A DNA stretch of 64,000 nucleotides from Metridium senile (GCA_949775045.1 OX459103.1:13632036-13696035), one strand, 5' to 3'. Numbered from the stretch's first letter, positions 1 through 29,941 are shown. The notes: generated by a model not told the origin, from the letters alone. Numbers and translations: made by a program.

Positions 1-358
1 AAACTATGTAAAAAAAGTCATATCTAAGCCCGTTGTCAAATTCCTTACGGGGGATGAAAACCATGCCATTAGCATAACAATAAAACTGCAGATGATAGAC
101 TAGAAGTTTTTCGAGTCTATGATTCGATAGTTGCTTGATGAGTGCAAAGGGGTTAACCGTTTATAGTCTAGGGGCCTGTTCTCCCCTCCCTGATCCCTTG
201 TCTCTTGCACATGGAGTACCTCCACAGTCCTTTCATACATTTATTTATTATAAGTCTAGAGTCACGTCTGTTTTTTTTTTCTTTAAAGAAATCTGCCTCA
301 AACGTTTACACCCCTGAACGATGTCAACCTGTATCATGTTTTTATTCTTTGAGTTATC

Positions 359-491
359 TGCCCCGCCACTAGAAGAACTAGGGCGTGGCATGTAAAAATT
401 ATTACATATACTCGTGGTATTGTTCCTCTACACGGATATCTTTAGTAAAAGGCGAAAGATATATACGAAAATGTAGAGAAACCAGAGTGAT
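359..491 (-). ncRNA. U5: U5 spliceosomal snRNA, copy 1
   Basis: Read on the minus strand this is a U5 small nuclear RNA of about 133 nt, the core RNA of the U5 snRNP that holds exon ends together during splicing. It begins with a form of the conserved 5' end (ATCACTCTGGTTTCTC). Stem I is closed by CTCTACA pairing with TGTAGAG. Loop 1 is the invariant CGCCTTTTACT flanked by ATCTTT and AAAGAT, followed by CCGTG and AGAGGAACAA. An Sm site (AATTTTTA) and a GC-rich terminal hairpin (GCCACGCCCTAG against CTAGTGGCGGGGC) follow. The ends are set by homology to the known RNA and may be off by a few bases. A TATA-like GATATA lies about 30-36 bases upstream of the proposed start. Confidence 0.95.
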
Positions 492-984
492 TACCAAAAC
501 GGGAGTCAATGGGGCGCCTATATCACAAGCAATCATTACAGCGTGTGGGATTTGTTTGAGAAAACTAGCGATGGCACGCTTTAATAGTGGGTGATATGAA
601 AATCACATCATAAGTAAGCCCATCCTAAACTATGTAAAAAAAGTCATATCTAAGCCCGTTGTCAAATTCCTTACGGGGGATGAAAACCATGCCATTAGCA
701 TAACAATAAAACTGCAGATGATAGACTAGAAGTTTTTCGAGTCTATGATTCGATAGTTGCTTGATGAGTGCAAAGGGGTTAACCGTTTATAGTCTAGGGG
801 CCTGTTCTCCCCTCCCTGATCCCTTGTCTCTTGCACATGGAGTACCTCCACAGTCCTTTCATACATTTATTTATTATAAGTCTAGAGTCACGTCTGTTTT
901 TTTTTTCTTTAAAGAAATCTGCCTCAAACGTTTACACCCCTGAACGATGTCAACCTGTATCATGTTTTTATTCTTTGAGTTATC

Positions 985-1117
985 TGCCCCGCCACTAGAA
1001 GAACTAGGGCGTGGCATGTAAAAATTATTACATATACTCGTGGTATTGTTCCTCTACACGGATATCTTTAGTAAAAGGCGAAAGATATATACGAAAATGT
1101 AGAGAAACCAGAGTGAT
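985..1117 (-). ncRNA. U5: U5 snRNA, copy 2
   Basis: Identical to copy 1, offset by 626 bp, with loop 1, Sm site and 3' hairpin all intact. Confidence 0.95.
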
Positions 1118-1610
1118 TACCAAAACGGGAGTCAATGGGGCGCCTATATCACAAGCAATCATTACAGCGTGTGGGATTTGTTTGAGAAAACTAGCGATGG
1201 CACGCTTTAATAGTGGGTGATATGAAAATCACATCATAAGTAAGCCCATCCTAAACTATGTAAAAAAAGTCATATCTAAGCCCGTTGTCAAATTCCTTAC
1301 GGGGGATGAAAACCATGCCATTAGCATAACAATAAAACTGCAGATGATAGACTAGAAGTTTTTCGAGTCTATGATTCGATAGTTGCTTGATGAGTGCAAA
1401 GGGGTTAACCGTTTATAGTCTAGGGGCCTGTTCTCCCCTCCCTGATCCCTTGTCTCTTGCACATGGAGTACCTCCACAGTCCTTTCATACATTTATTTAT
1501 TATAAGTCTAGAGTCACGTCTGTTTTTTTTTTCTTTAAAGAAATCTGCCTCAAACGTTTACACCCCTGAACGATGTCAACCTGTATCATGTTTTTATTCT
1601 TTGAGTTATC

Positions 1611-1743
1611 TGCCCCGCCACTAGAAGAACTAGGGCGTGGCATGTAAAAATTATTACATATACTCGTGGTATTGTTCCTCTACACGGATATCTTTAGTAA
1701 AAGGCGAAAGATATATACGAAAATGTAGAGAAACCAGAGTGAT
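1611..1743 (-). ncRNA. U5: U5 snRNA, copy 3
   Basis: RNA sequence identical to the other copies. The only array variant seen, at 1855, lies about 112 bases upstream of this gene's start and so outside the RNA. Confidence 0.95.
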
Positions 1744-2236
1744 TACCAAAACGGGAGTCAATGGGGCGCCTATATCACAAGCAATCATTACAGCGTGTGG
1801 GATTTGTTTGAGAAAACTAGCGATGGCACGCTTTAATAGTGGGTGATATGAAAACCACATCATAAGTAAGCCCATCCTAAACTATGTAAAAAAAGTCATA
1901 TCTAAGCCCGTTGTCAAATTCCTTACGGGGGATGAAAACCATGCCATTAGCATAACAATAAAACTGCAGATGATAGACTAGAAGTTTTTCGAGTCTATGA
2001 TTCGATAGTTGCTTGATGAGTGCAAAGGGGTTAACCGTTTATAGTCTAGGGGCCTGTTCTCCCCTCCCTGATCCCTTGTCTCTTGCACATGGAGTACCTC
2101 CACAGTCCTTTCATACATTTATTTATTATAAGTCTAGAGTCACGTCTGTTTTTTTTTTCTTTAAAGAAATCTGCCTCAAACGTTTACACCCCTGAACGAT
2201 GTCAACCTGTATCATGTTTTTATTCTTTGAGTTATC

Positions 2237-2369
2237 TGCCCCGCCACTAGAAGAACTAGGGCGTGGCATGTAAAAATTATTACATATACTCGTGGTATTG
2301 TTCCTCTACACGGATATCTTTAGTAAAAGGCGAAAGATATATACGAAAATGTAGAGAAACCAGAGTGAT
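2237..2369 (-). ncRNA. U5: U5 snRNA, copy 4
   Basis: Identical to copy 1 with all U5 landmarks intact. Confidence 0.95.
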
Positions 2370-2862
2370 TACCAAAACGGGAGTCAATGGGGCGCCTATA
2401 TCACAAGCAATCATTACAGCGTGTGGGATTTGTTTGAGAAAACTAGCGATGGCACGCTTTAATAGTGGGTGATATGAAAATCACATCATAAGTAAGCCCA
2501 TCCTAAACTATGTAAAAAAAGTCATATCTAAGCCCGTTGTCAAATTCCTTACGGGGGATGAAAACCATGCCATTAGCATAACAATAAAACTGCAGATGAT
2601 AGACTAGAAGTTTTTCGAGTCTATGATTCGATAGTTGCTTGATGAGTGCAAAGGGGTTAACCGTTTATAGTCTAGGGGCCTGTTCTCCCCTCCCTGATCC
2701 CTTGTCTCTTGCACATGGAGTACCTCCACAGTCCTTTCATACATTTATTTATTATAAGTCTAGAGTCACGTCTGTTTTTTTTTTCTTTAAAGAAATCTGC
2801 CTCAAACGTTTACACCCCTGAACGATGTCAACCTGTATCATGTTTTTATTCTTTGAGTTATC

Positions 2863-2995
2863 TGCCCCGCCACTAGAAGAACTAGGGCGTGGCATGTAAA
2901 AATTATTACATATACTCGTGGTATTGTTCCTCTACACGGATATCTTTAGTAAAAGGCGAAAGATATATACGAAAATGTAGAGAAACCAGAGTGAT
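2863..2995 (-). ncRNA. U5: U5 snRNA, copy 5
   Basis: Identical to copy 1 with all U5 landmarks intact. Confidence 0.95.
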
Positions 2996-3488
2996 TACCA
3001 AAACGGGAGTCAATGGGGCGCCTATATCACAAGCAATCATTACAGCGTGTGGGATTTGTTTGAGAAAACTAGCGATGGCACGCTTTAATAGTGGGTGATA
3101 TGAAAATCACATCATAAGTAAGCCCATCCTAAACTATGTAAAAAAAGTCATATCTAAGCCCGTTGTCAAATTCCTTACGGGGGATGAAAACCATGCCATT
3201 AGCATAACAATAAAACTGCAGATGATAGACTAGAAGTTTTTCGAGTCTATGATTCGATAGTTGCTTGATGAGTGCAAAGGGGTTAACCGTTTATAGTCTA
3301 GGGGCCTGTTCTCCCCTCCCTGATCCCTTGTCTCTTGCACATGGAGTACCTCCACAGTCCTTTCATACATTTATTTATTATAAGTCTAGAGTCACGTCTG
3401 TTTTTTTTTTCTTTAAAGAAATCTGCCTCAAACGTTTACACCCCTGAACGATGTCAACCTGTATCATGTTTTTATTCTTTGAGTTATC

Positions 3489-3621
3489 TGCCCCGCCACT
3501 AGAAGAACTAGGGCGTGGCATGTAAAAATTATTACATATACTCGTGGTATTGTTCCTCTACACGGATATCTTTAGTAAAAGGCGAAAGATATATACGAAA
3601 ATGTAGAGAAACCAGAGTGAT
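3489..3621 (-). ncRNA. U5: U5 snRNA, copy 6
   Basis: Identical to copy 1 with all U5 landmarks intact. Confidence 0.95.
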
Positions 3622-4114
3622 TACCAAAACGGGAGTCAATGGGGCGCCTATATCACAAGCAATCATTACAGCGTGTGGGATTTGTTTGAGAAAACTAGCG
3701 ATGGCACGCTTTAATAGTGGGTGATATGAAAATCACATCATAAGTAAGCCCATCCTAAACTATGTAAAAAAAGTCATATCTAAGCCCGTTGTCAAATTCC
3801 TTACGGGGGATGAAAACCATGCCATTAGCATAACAATAAAACTGCAGATGATAGACTAGAAGTTTTTCGAGTCTATGATTCGATAGTTGCTTGATGAGTG
3901 CAAAGGGGTTAACCGTTTATAGTCTAGGGGCCTGTTCTCCCCTCCCTGATCCCTTGTCTCTTGCACATGGAGTACCTCCACAGTCCTTTCATACATTTAT
4001 TTATTATAAGTCTAGAGTCACGTCTGTTTTTTTTTTCTTTAAAGAAATCTGCCTCAAACGTTTACACCCCTGAACGATGTCAACCTGTATCATGTTTTTA
4101 TTCTTTGAGTTATC

Positions 4115-4247
4115 TGCCCCGCCACTAGAAGAACTAGGGCGTGGCATGTAAAAATTATTACATATACTCGTGGTATTGTTCCTCTACACGGATATCTTTA
4201 GTAAAAGGCGAAAGATATATACGAAAATGTAGAGAAACCAGAGTGAT
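4115..4247 (-). ncRNA. U5: U5 snRNA, copy 7
   Basis: Identical to copy 1 with all U5 landmarks intact. Confidence 0.95.
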
Positions 4248-4740
4248 TACCAAAACGGGAGTCAATGGGGCGCCTATATCACAAGCAATCATTACAGCGT
4301 GTGGGATTTGTTTGAGAAAACTAGCGATGGCACGCTTTAATAGTGGGTGATATGAAAATCACATCATAAGTAAGCCCATCCTAAACTATGTAAAAAAAGT
4401 CATATCTAAGCCCGTTGTCAAATTCCTTACGGGGGATGAAAACCATGCCATTAGCATAACAATAAAACTGCAGATGATAGACTAGAAGTTTTTCGAGTCT
4501 ATGATTCGATAGTTGCTTGATGAGTGCAAAGGGGTTAACCGTTTATAGTCTAGGGGCCTGTTCTCCCCTCCCTGATCCCTTGTCTCTTGCACATGGAGTA
4601 CCTCCACAGTCCTTTCATACATTTATTTATTATAAGTCTAGAGTCACGTCTGTTTTTTTTTTCTTTAAAGAAATCTGCCTCAAACGTTTACACCCCTGAA
4701 CGATGTCAACCTGTATCATGTTTTTATTCTTTGAGTTATC

Positions 4741-4873
4741 TGCCCCGCCACTAGAAGAACTAGGGCGTGGCATGTAAAAATTATTACATATACTCGTGGT
4801 ATTGTTCCTCTACACGGATATCTTTAGTAAAAGGCGAAAGATATATACGAAAATGTAGAGAAACCAGAGTGAT
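4741..4873 (-). ncRNA. U5: U5 snRNA, copy 8
   Basis: Identical to copy 1 with all U5 landmarks intact. Confidence 0.95.
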
Positions 4874-5366
4874 TACCAAAACGGGAGTCAATGGGGCGCC
4901 TATATCACAAGCAATCATTACAGCGTGTGGGATTTGTTTGAGAAAACTAGCGATGGCACGCTTTAATAGTGGGTGATATGAAAATCACATCATAAGTAAG
5001 CCCATCCTAAACTATGTAAAAAAAGTCATATCTAAGCCCGTTGTCAAATTCCTTACGGGGGATGAAAACCATGCCATTAGCATAACAATAAAACTGCAGA
5101 TGATAGACTAGAAGTTTTTCGAGTCTATGATTCGATAGTTGCTTGATGAGTGCAAAGGGGTTAACCGTTTATAGTCTAGGGGCCTGTTCTCCCCTCCCTG
5201 ATCCCTTGTCTCTTGCACATGGAGTACCTCCACAGTCCTTTCATACATTTATTTATTATAAGTCTAGAGTCACGTCTGTTTTTTTTTTCTTTAAAGAAAT
5301 CTGCCTCAAACGTTTACACCCCTGAACGATGTCAACCTGTATCATGTTTTTATTCTTTGAGTTATC

Positions 5367-5499
5367 TGCCCCGCCACTAGAAGAACTAGGGCGTGGCATG
5401 TAAAAATTATTACATATACTCGTGGTATTGTTCCTCTACACGGATATCTTTAGTAAAAGGCGAAAGATATATACGAAAATGTAGAGAAACCAGAGTGAT
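5367..5499 (-). ncRNA. U5: U5 snRNA, copy 9
   Basis: Identical to copy 1 with all U5 landmarks intact. Confidence 0.95.
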
Positions 5500-5992
5500 T
5501 ACCAAAACGGGAGTCAATGGGGCGCCTATATCACAAGCAATCATTACAGCGTGTGGGATTTGTTTGAGAAAACTAGCGATGGCACGCTTTAATAGTGGGT
5601 GATATGAAAATCACATCATAAGTAAGCCCATCCTAAACTATGTAAAAAAAGTCATATCTAAGCCCGTTGTCAAATTCCTTACGGGGGATGAAAACCATGC
5701 CATTAGCATAACAATAAAACTGCAGATGATAGACTAGAAGTTTTTCGAGTCTATGATTCGATAGTTGCTTGATGAGTGCAAAGGGGTTAACCGTTTATAG
5801 TCTAGGGGCCTGTTCTCCCCTCCCTGATCCCTTGTCTCTTGCACATGGAGTACCTCCACAGTCCTTTCATACATTTATTTATTATAAGTCTAGAGTCACG
5901 TCTGTTTTTTTTTTCTTTAAAGAAATCTGCCTCAAACGTTTACACCCCTGAACGATGTCAACCTGTATCATGTTTTTATTCTTTGAGTTATC

Positions 5993-6125
5993 TGCCCCGC
6001 CACTAGAAGAACTAGGGCGTGGCATGTAAAAATTATTACATATACTCGTGGTATTGTTCCTCTACACGGATATCTTTAGTAAAAGGCGAAAGATATATAC
6101 GAAAATGTAGAGAAACCAGAGTGAT
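5993..6125 (-). ncRNA. U5: U5 snRNA, copy 10
   Basis: Identical to copy 1 with all U5 landmarks intact. Confidence 0.95.
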
Positions 6126-6618
6126 TACCAAAACGGGAGTCAATGGGGCGCCTATATCACAAGCAATCATTACAGCGTGTGGGATTTGTTTGAGAAAACT
6201 AGCGATGGCACGCTTTAATAGTGGGTGATATGAAAATCACATCATAAGTAAGCCCATCCTAAACTATGTAAAAAAAGTCATATCTAAGCCCGTTGTCAAA
6301 TTCCTTACGGGGGATGAAAACCATGCCATTAGCATAACAATAAAACTGCAGATGATAGACTAGAAGTTTTTCGAGTCTATGATTCGATAGTTGCTTGATG
6401 AGTGCAAAGGGGTTAACCGTTTATAGTCTAGGGGCCTGTTCTCCCCTCCCTGATCCCTTGTCTCTTGCACATGGAGTACCTCCACAGTCCTTTCATACAT
6501 TTATTTATTATAAGTCTAGAGTCACGTCTGTTTTTTTTTTCTTTAAAGAAATCTGCCTCAAACGTTTACACCCCTGAACGATGTCAACCTGTATCATGTT
6601 TTTATTCTTTGAGTTATC

Positions 6619-6751
6619 TGCCCCGCCACTAGAAGAACTAGGGCGTGGCATGTAAAAATTATTACATATACTCGTGGTATTGTTCCTCTACACGGATATC
6701 TTTAGTAAAAGGCGAAAGATATATACGAAAATGTAGAGAAACCAGAGTGAT
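6619..6751 (-). ncRNA. U5: U5 snRNA, copy 11 (last in array)
   Basis: Last complete U5 gene. It keeps a full unit of 3' flank up to 7244, where the array joins unrelated DNA. Confidence 0.95.
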
Positions 6752-7244
6752 TACCAAAACGGGAGTCAATGGGGCGCCTATATCACAAGCAATCATTACA
6801 GCGTGTGGGATTTGTTTGAGAAAACTAGCGATGGCACGCTTTAATAGTGGGTGATATGAAAATCACATCATAAGTAAGCCCATCCTAAACTATGTAAAAA
6901 AAGTCATATCTAAGCCCGTTGTCAAATTCCTTACGGGGGATGAAAACCATGCCATTAGCATAACAATAAAACTGCAGATGATAGACTAGAAGTTTTTCGA
7001 GTCTATGATTCGATAGTTGCTTGATGAGTGCAAAGGGGTTAACCGTTTATAGTCTAGGGGCCTGTTCTCCCCTCCCTGATCCCTTGTCTCTTGCACATGG
7101 AGTACCTCCACAGTCCTTTCATACATTTATTTATTATAAGTCTAGAGTCACGTCTGTTTTTTTTTTCTTTAAAGAAATCTGCCTCAAACGTTTACACCCC
7201 TGAACGATGTCAACCTGTATCATGTTTTTATTCTTTGAGTTATC

Positions 7245-7746
7245 CTACGAGACGCACAACAGCCGTTTCTTCAAGACTCTTTCCGCAAAAACTCGTTTCT
7301 CCATTTAATCACGAAAAGCATTATGGGTAATTATGCAAATTTTCGACAGCACATGGCTCAGACCTCAAATCTTTATAGATTTTTTATAAGTGCCAAGACA
7401 CCCGCTGGAACCGGACAAAAATTGCAGCGAATACCATATCTATAAGTCGAAACTCAATAAAATTGCCTTGGTTGGTTCTGGTATCTACTACAAGACGACC
7501 AGGAAAGCGATTTTACTCCAAGGGCGTCACTGTCAATGGACTCAACGGCTGGCGCTATTTTCCTTGTAAAATCGTCTTCCACCTTTGAATTCGTCCAAAA
7601 GAGCGTCTTTACCACCTAGGCAAACTTAATGATGCATGACTAGGGGCTCTTGTAGTAGCAAATGACTGAAAAAAGCACTTATAAACTGGATTTTAGCTCA
7701 ATTCAGGGTCAAAGTGTTGACTCGGAATTGAACGAGCTAAAATCAT
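7245..7746. other. Unassigned spacer between U5 array and foldback element
   Basis: Single-copy-looking sequence. I see no coding region, RNA gene or clear repeat here. Confidence 0.5.
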
Positions 7747-10700
7747 TAAGAGCGTTCCTCTGAGAATATCGACCATAGGTGTGCAAAATGCCCAGAAACC
7801 GAATTCCTTATACTTTGCTCAAAGATAGCCCTCGATGTCCGTATCACAGAAATAATAGTGAAAGTTTCAACAGATTGTTATTTTAGGAGAAATTCGACAT
7901 TTTAGGTTTGAAGGCTTGATAAGGCGATTTCCCGGCATCACACGTACTCCGCGAGAAATGCATTTTCGAAGTGTAAACAAAATTGAATTTTGAAACTGTA
8001 TAGTTCTTTTAAAAGATCGATAAACACTTGTTATTTCAGCAGTAAAATAATTGTTTTTTATTTAGAATTGAAAATTTAATGGAATTTTGAATTTGACCTA
8101 AATTTAGTCGATTTTCAATGCCTGAAAATAGCACAAATTGAGGAGTCAAAAAACCAACTTGTTACATGACTTTATGAAATAAACAAATGTTCCTGTGAAA
8201 GAGCATCCTTTTAGCTTTTAGAAAATGTAAAAACATTTTTGGGCTACTAGAATTTCGACATTCTAGAGCTCCTCGAAAAGGCATTGTGGACGCTAAAAAT
8301 AGCATGTGTCACGGTGACGTGCGTGACATCGTGACACACAAACGTCTGATTAATTATGCTAATAAAAACATTTCAATGGATTTCTGTCACAATTTTAATG
8401 CATTTTAACCCTTTTTATTTCTTTAGAACAATATTTTGTATATATAGACATTTTATATAATTTTTGATACTTTTATTTTAGTATTTTATTTTTTAGGCAT
8501 TGCCAAGTCCTCATTTCGTTTTGAGTAACATTACTAAATTAAGAAACGAAGCAATTCCGTAGAATTGAGGCTTCAAATATACACTATATCTATACTTAAA
8601 TATGTCTATAGTTAAAAACATTGGTAAAGTTTTTGAATTGAAATGAAATTAAAAGCAGCGCTGTGCTGTAAAAATAATTAGCTAAATATATGTGCATAAA
8701 TTTAATTCATTGTTCTGCTTCAATGATTTGAGCGTGACCTTTTATTTATAGTATCACTAAAAGTGTGCAATATTTTGTACTATTTGCCACTAAATAGTGT
8801 TGATTAAACAATAGAGAGCAAAAGAATAACAAACAAAAAAACATATAAAAAAAACGCAAAAAAAAAAAAGAGAATTGAAGATAAAAGATAAACAATGAAC
8901 TGAAAAGAACAACAATGTCCAGAGAAATAACGAAAATATGAAAATATAATAACGCATAATCGATCACCAAAGCTTGGTGAATGTCCGCAGGCATAATGCC
9001 CTAAAAACAAAGCTAATTTCACCATACCGTAAGTCCTCTAAAAGCCACGTGGGGGCTTTTTATTTCAAGCTCGTTAGAGAGGGGGGCGGTTAAAGGAGAG
9101 GGGGGCAGTTAAAGGAGTGGGGGGCTTAATAGAGGGGAGGGGCTTATTAATTTGACCGGAAATTTAGATGATGATGATTTTTTAATCAAAATACAGTAGA
9201 CAATCTGGAATAAAAACAAGTCATACATCACAAAAAATTGAAGAGTAGACCTAAGAAACTAAAACACATGAGGTTTAAGATCATACAGCTGAAAATAAGG
9301 AACAAGATTTTGTTTTTTGTTCCGTCAGTGAACTGACAAGTATTAGATAGAGCTACTACGGTAGAGTGATAACACTAAAAGTGTGCAACATAAATACTAC
9401 TAAATACTGCTAAATTATGCAAATTCTTTTGTTCTCTATTGTTTAATCAACACTATTTAGTGGTAAATTACGGTGGCCCATAAATGTCACGGCAAAACTT
9501 TATTACTCACGGCAAATCTTTTATTATTCACGACAAATCTGTTATTATTCACGGCAAATCTTTTATTATTCACGACAAATCTGTTATTATTCACGGCAAA
9601 ACTTTCAGTTACTAACGGCAAAACTTACGAAAACAAAACTGAAGCTGCGGCATTCCTGTGTAAAATTCAAGATAGCGGATGAAGTAGTACCGTTAGTCTC
9701 CCTCGCAGCCGTTCTTAGTGTCGGGCTTCCTGGGGTAATGAAGTAGATGATCACGGCTCGAATCTTTGTTTTATAGAGGATACGGGTATGCAAAAGTTTT
9801 CCATATGTTCAGAACGCAACTTAAGATAAACATGGGTCCAATTAGCACACTAAAAGAAAGCTGTAGCAGTACAAACTGCAATGTAACATTGAGTTCGAAT
9901 CGCAAAAACTAAGAAACGCTACAATGTCAATTTGTAAAAGCGATGAACTGATAAGCATTGACCTGGGCGTAGTGTGGGACTTAAAAATGTGAAAGAATAA
10001 CCGAAACATTAAAAAGAAGGATGAAAAAGTGGAAAATATAATTAGATATATAATAAAACGAGTAATGTAAATAGATGAATGAAGTAATATGGAAAATGAA
10101 AAACAAAAAAATTGGGCATGGATGGTGGAATATAGAATAATTGGAGAAAGAAAGAACCAGTAATAAAAAATATGATAAAAAATATAAATAAAAACAAAGA
10201 AGAAATATATGGGTAAATGGGTTAAATAGAAGATTGACACTCATGAAATAAGCGGGGATGCATGGGAGGGGGAAGAGGAATGGCGAAAATATGACCGAAA
10301 AAGGTGAACTATTATTGCTTTAAAAGCACGAAAAACAAGGATGTCATGGAGGAATATATGAAAAGGAAATGATGTGTGGTAATGATATAAATTTGGTGTA
10401 AAAAGTATAAAGTAAACAATAAAAAAATAGATATGTAAATAAATGCATGAATAGATGAATAAATAAATGATATGCCACGAGCAATAAAAGATTTGCCGTG
10501 AATAATAAAAGATTTGCCGTGAATAATAAAAGATTTGCCGTGACATTTATGGGCCACCGGTACCGTAGTAAATAGTACAAAGTATTGCACACTTTTAGTG
10601 TTTGTACTGTACCAGATACTATAAATAAAAGGTCACGCTCAAATTATTGAAGCAGAACAATTAAATTTATGCACATATATTTAGCTAATTATTTTTACAG

Positions 10701-11622
10701 CACAGCGCTGCTTTTAATTTCATTTCAATTCAAAAACTTTACCAATGTTTTTAACTATAGACATATTTAAGTATAGATATAGTGTATATTTGAAGCCTCA
10801 ATTCTACGGAATTGCTTCGTTTCTTAATTTAGTAATGTTACTCAAAACGAAATGAGGACTTGGCAATGCCTAACAAATAAAATACTAAAATAAAAGTATC
10901 AAAAATTATATAAAATATCTATATATACAAAATATTGTTCTAAAGAAATAAAAAGGGTTAAAATGCATTAAAATTGTGACAGAAATCCATTGAAATGTTT
11001 TTATTAGCATAATTAATCAGACGTTTGTGTGTCACGATGTCACGCACGTCACCGTGACACATGCTATTTTTAGCGTCCACAATGCCTTTTCGAGGAGCTC
11101 TAGAATGTCGAAATTCTAGTAGCCCAAAAATGTTTTTACATTTTCTAAAAGCTAAAAGGATGCTCTTTCACAGGAACATTTGTTTATTTCATAAAGTCAT
11201 GTAACAAGTTGGTTTTTTGACTCCTCAATTTGTGCTATTTTCAGGCATTGAAAATCGACTAAATTTAGGTCAAATTCAAAATTCCATTAAATTTTCAATT
11301 CTAAATAAAAAACAATTATTTTACTGCTGAAATAACAAGTGTTTATCGATCTTTTAAAAGAGCTATACAGTTTCAAAATTCAATTTTGTTTACACTTCGA
11401 AAATGCATTTCTCGCGGAGTACGTGTGATGCCGGGAAATCGCCTTATCAAGCCTTCAAACCTAAAATGTCGAATTTCTCCTAAAATAACAATCTGTTGAA
11501 ACTTTCACTATTATTTCTGTGATACGGACATCGAGGGCTATCTTTGAGCAAAGTATGAGCAATTCGGTTTCTGGGCATTTTGCACGCCTATGGTCGATAT
11601 TCTCAGAGGAACGCTCTTAAGG
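7747..11622. mobile_element. Large foldback DNA transposon with about 1-kb terminal inverted repeats
   Basis: The outer arms at about 7747-8786 and 10568-11622 are near-identical inverted copies of about 1.04 kb, starting with TTAAGAGCGTTCCTCTGAG and ending with its complement. TTAA stands at both outer ends, which fits a TTAA target-site duplication as in piggyBac-type elements, though the family is not proven. The left arm lacks about 17 bases near its inner end that the right arm has. The 1.8-kb centre holds a second, nested inverted pair (about 8786-8830 against 9425-9468), G-rich AGGGGGGCGGTTAAAGG repeats near 9070-9140, and 21-bp repeats. No transposase frame is visible, so it is a non-autonomous copy. 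Confidence 0.85.
9474..9615. repeat. 21-bp tandem repeat inside the foldback element
   Basis: About six copies of a unit resembling TTATTATTCACGGCAAATCT. An inverted set of three copies lies at 10482-10545 beside the shared sequence TGGCCCATAAATGTCACGG. Confidence 0.8.
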
Positions 11623-12341
11623 CGTTCCTGGAAAGCTTGAGCCATCGGTCGAAACAGTAACAGTTTCCCTGACAACGCCTTATTTGGAATAGAAATCGAT
11701 TTTTTAAACTTTTCGCATCAAAATCAGTAAAAACTCCAATAATAATCGCCGTCGTCAAAGGGTTAAGCCTAACGAAAGTATAGAGATCCGTGCAAAATTA
11801 GATACTTTTGCCCTGTTGAAGCTCAAAACATGTATGGTCCCTAAATAAAATGTTGTATTTTATTCAGCGGTTTTTGTGCGCGCGTACATCGGGAGCTCGA
11901 ATCGAACGTTCAAAAGGCGTTCAAAAGAAGCCAGTCACCTTAAGACAGAGAAGCCTTTAAAGGACTCTCTTCTTGTACAGAACTTTTAATAGTTCTTTGT
12001 GGTTCCTTCTGCTCAGCTGAAATCTGTTATAAAATTGAACAATACTGATAAATACTAAATACAAATATTACTCTGAGTGTGATGAGAGGAAGCTATGTAC
12101 ATAGTAAGCTTTGCGCTGCAACATTCTATCACATAAAAAAACGTCCTTTCACATTTTGAAGGCTTGCTATTGTCATCTTCTTCAGTGCGACCAAACAGAC
12201 CACTAGTAAACAAATTCGTATCGGTTTTAACAAATACTGTGTTGATACGTCGATCAAATGCCTCGTTGAAGTGCGCCTGTAGTCCTCATTTGCCTAACGT
12301 ACAAAGTAACTTCACTGATGTGGACAGGGTTAGCGCCAGCT
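11623..12341. other. Unassigned region downstream of TCTN
   Basis: No gene or clear repeat seen. It separates the foldback element from the probable poly(A) signal of the TCTN gene. Confidence 0.5.
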
Positions 12342-12347
12342 TTTATT
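12342..12347 (-). terminator. Probable TCTN poly(A) signal AATAAA
   Basis: AATAAA on the minus strand, about 235 bases past the TCTN stop codon. It is the first canonical signal seen in that direction. Confidence 0.5.
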
Positions 12348-12580
12348 CAGGCAAGAAAAGGGGCAAGACGAAGCTTATTGTTAACGGCTGAGAACTCTCA
12401 CAACCTGCAACAAGAGATGGAATTACGCCCATTTTTCTTAGACCGTCTAGAATGTCAAGTAGAAATCGGAGTCTCAGCTTTAAATATTGGCCTTTGTTCA
12501 CGGCCGAGGACCACTCCCGATGCAAATTTCACACCTTGCAACAGAATAAGATATAATAAACTCCTTTTTTTCCAATACTC

Positions 12581-29941
<17,361 letters not shown>

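Larger units (their letters stand above)
1..7244. repeat. 626-bp tandem repeat array carrying U5 snRNA genes
   Basis: A 626-bp unit is repeated head to tail for eleven full copies plus a 358-bp partial copy (6887-7244), and the array runs off the left edge of the window. By eye the copies are identical except for one substitution at 1855 (C where other copies have T). Each unit contains one U5 snRNA gene on the minus strand; the rest is spacer with its promoter and 3' flank. This is the usual layout of concertedly evolving multicopy snRNA genes. The last copy stops at 7244, one base before the U5 3' end would start, so it holds spacer only. Short open frames of 60 and 69 codons recur in every unit but are chance readings of the spacer and of the antisense of U5. 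Confidence 0.97.

Noticed and set aside
138..210. A possible C/D box snoRNA in the repeat unit (TTGATGAG ... CCTGA)
   Set aside because: No terminal stem joins the boxes and such short motifs arise by chance.
135..594. Recurring 60- and 69-codon open frames in every 626-bp unit
   Set aside because: They lie in the spacer and antisense to U5 snRNA, have no recognisable domain, and recur only because the unit does.
8746..10592. Several minus-strand frames rich in Phe, Ile, Tyr and Ser
   Set aside because: AT-rich interior of the foldback element; no domain and no coding bias.
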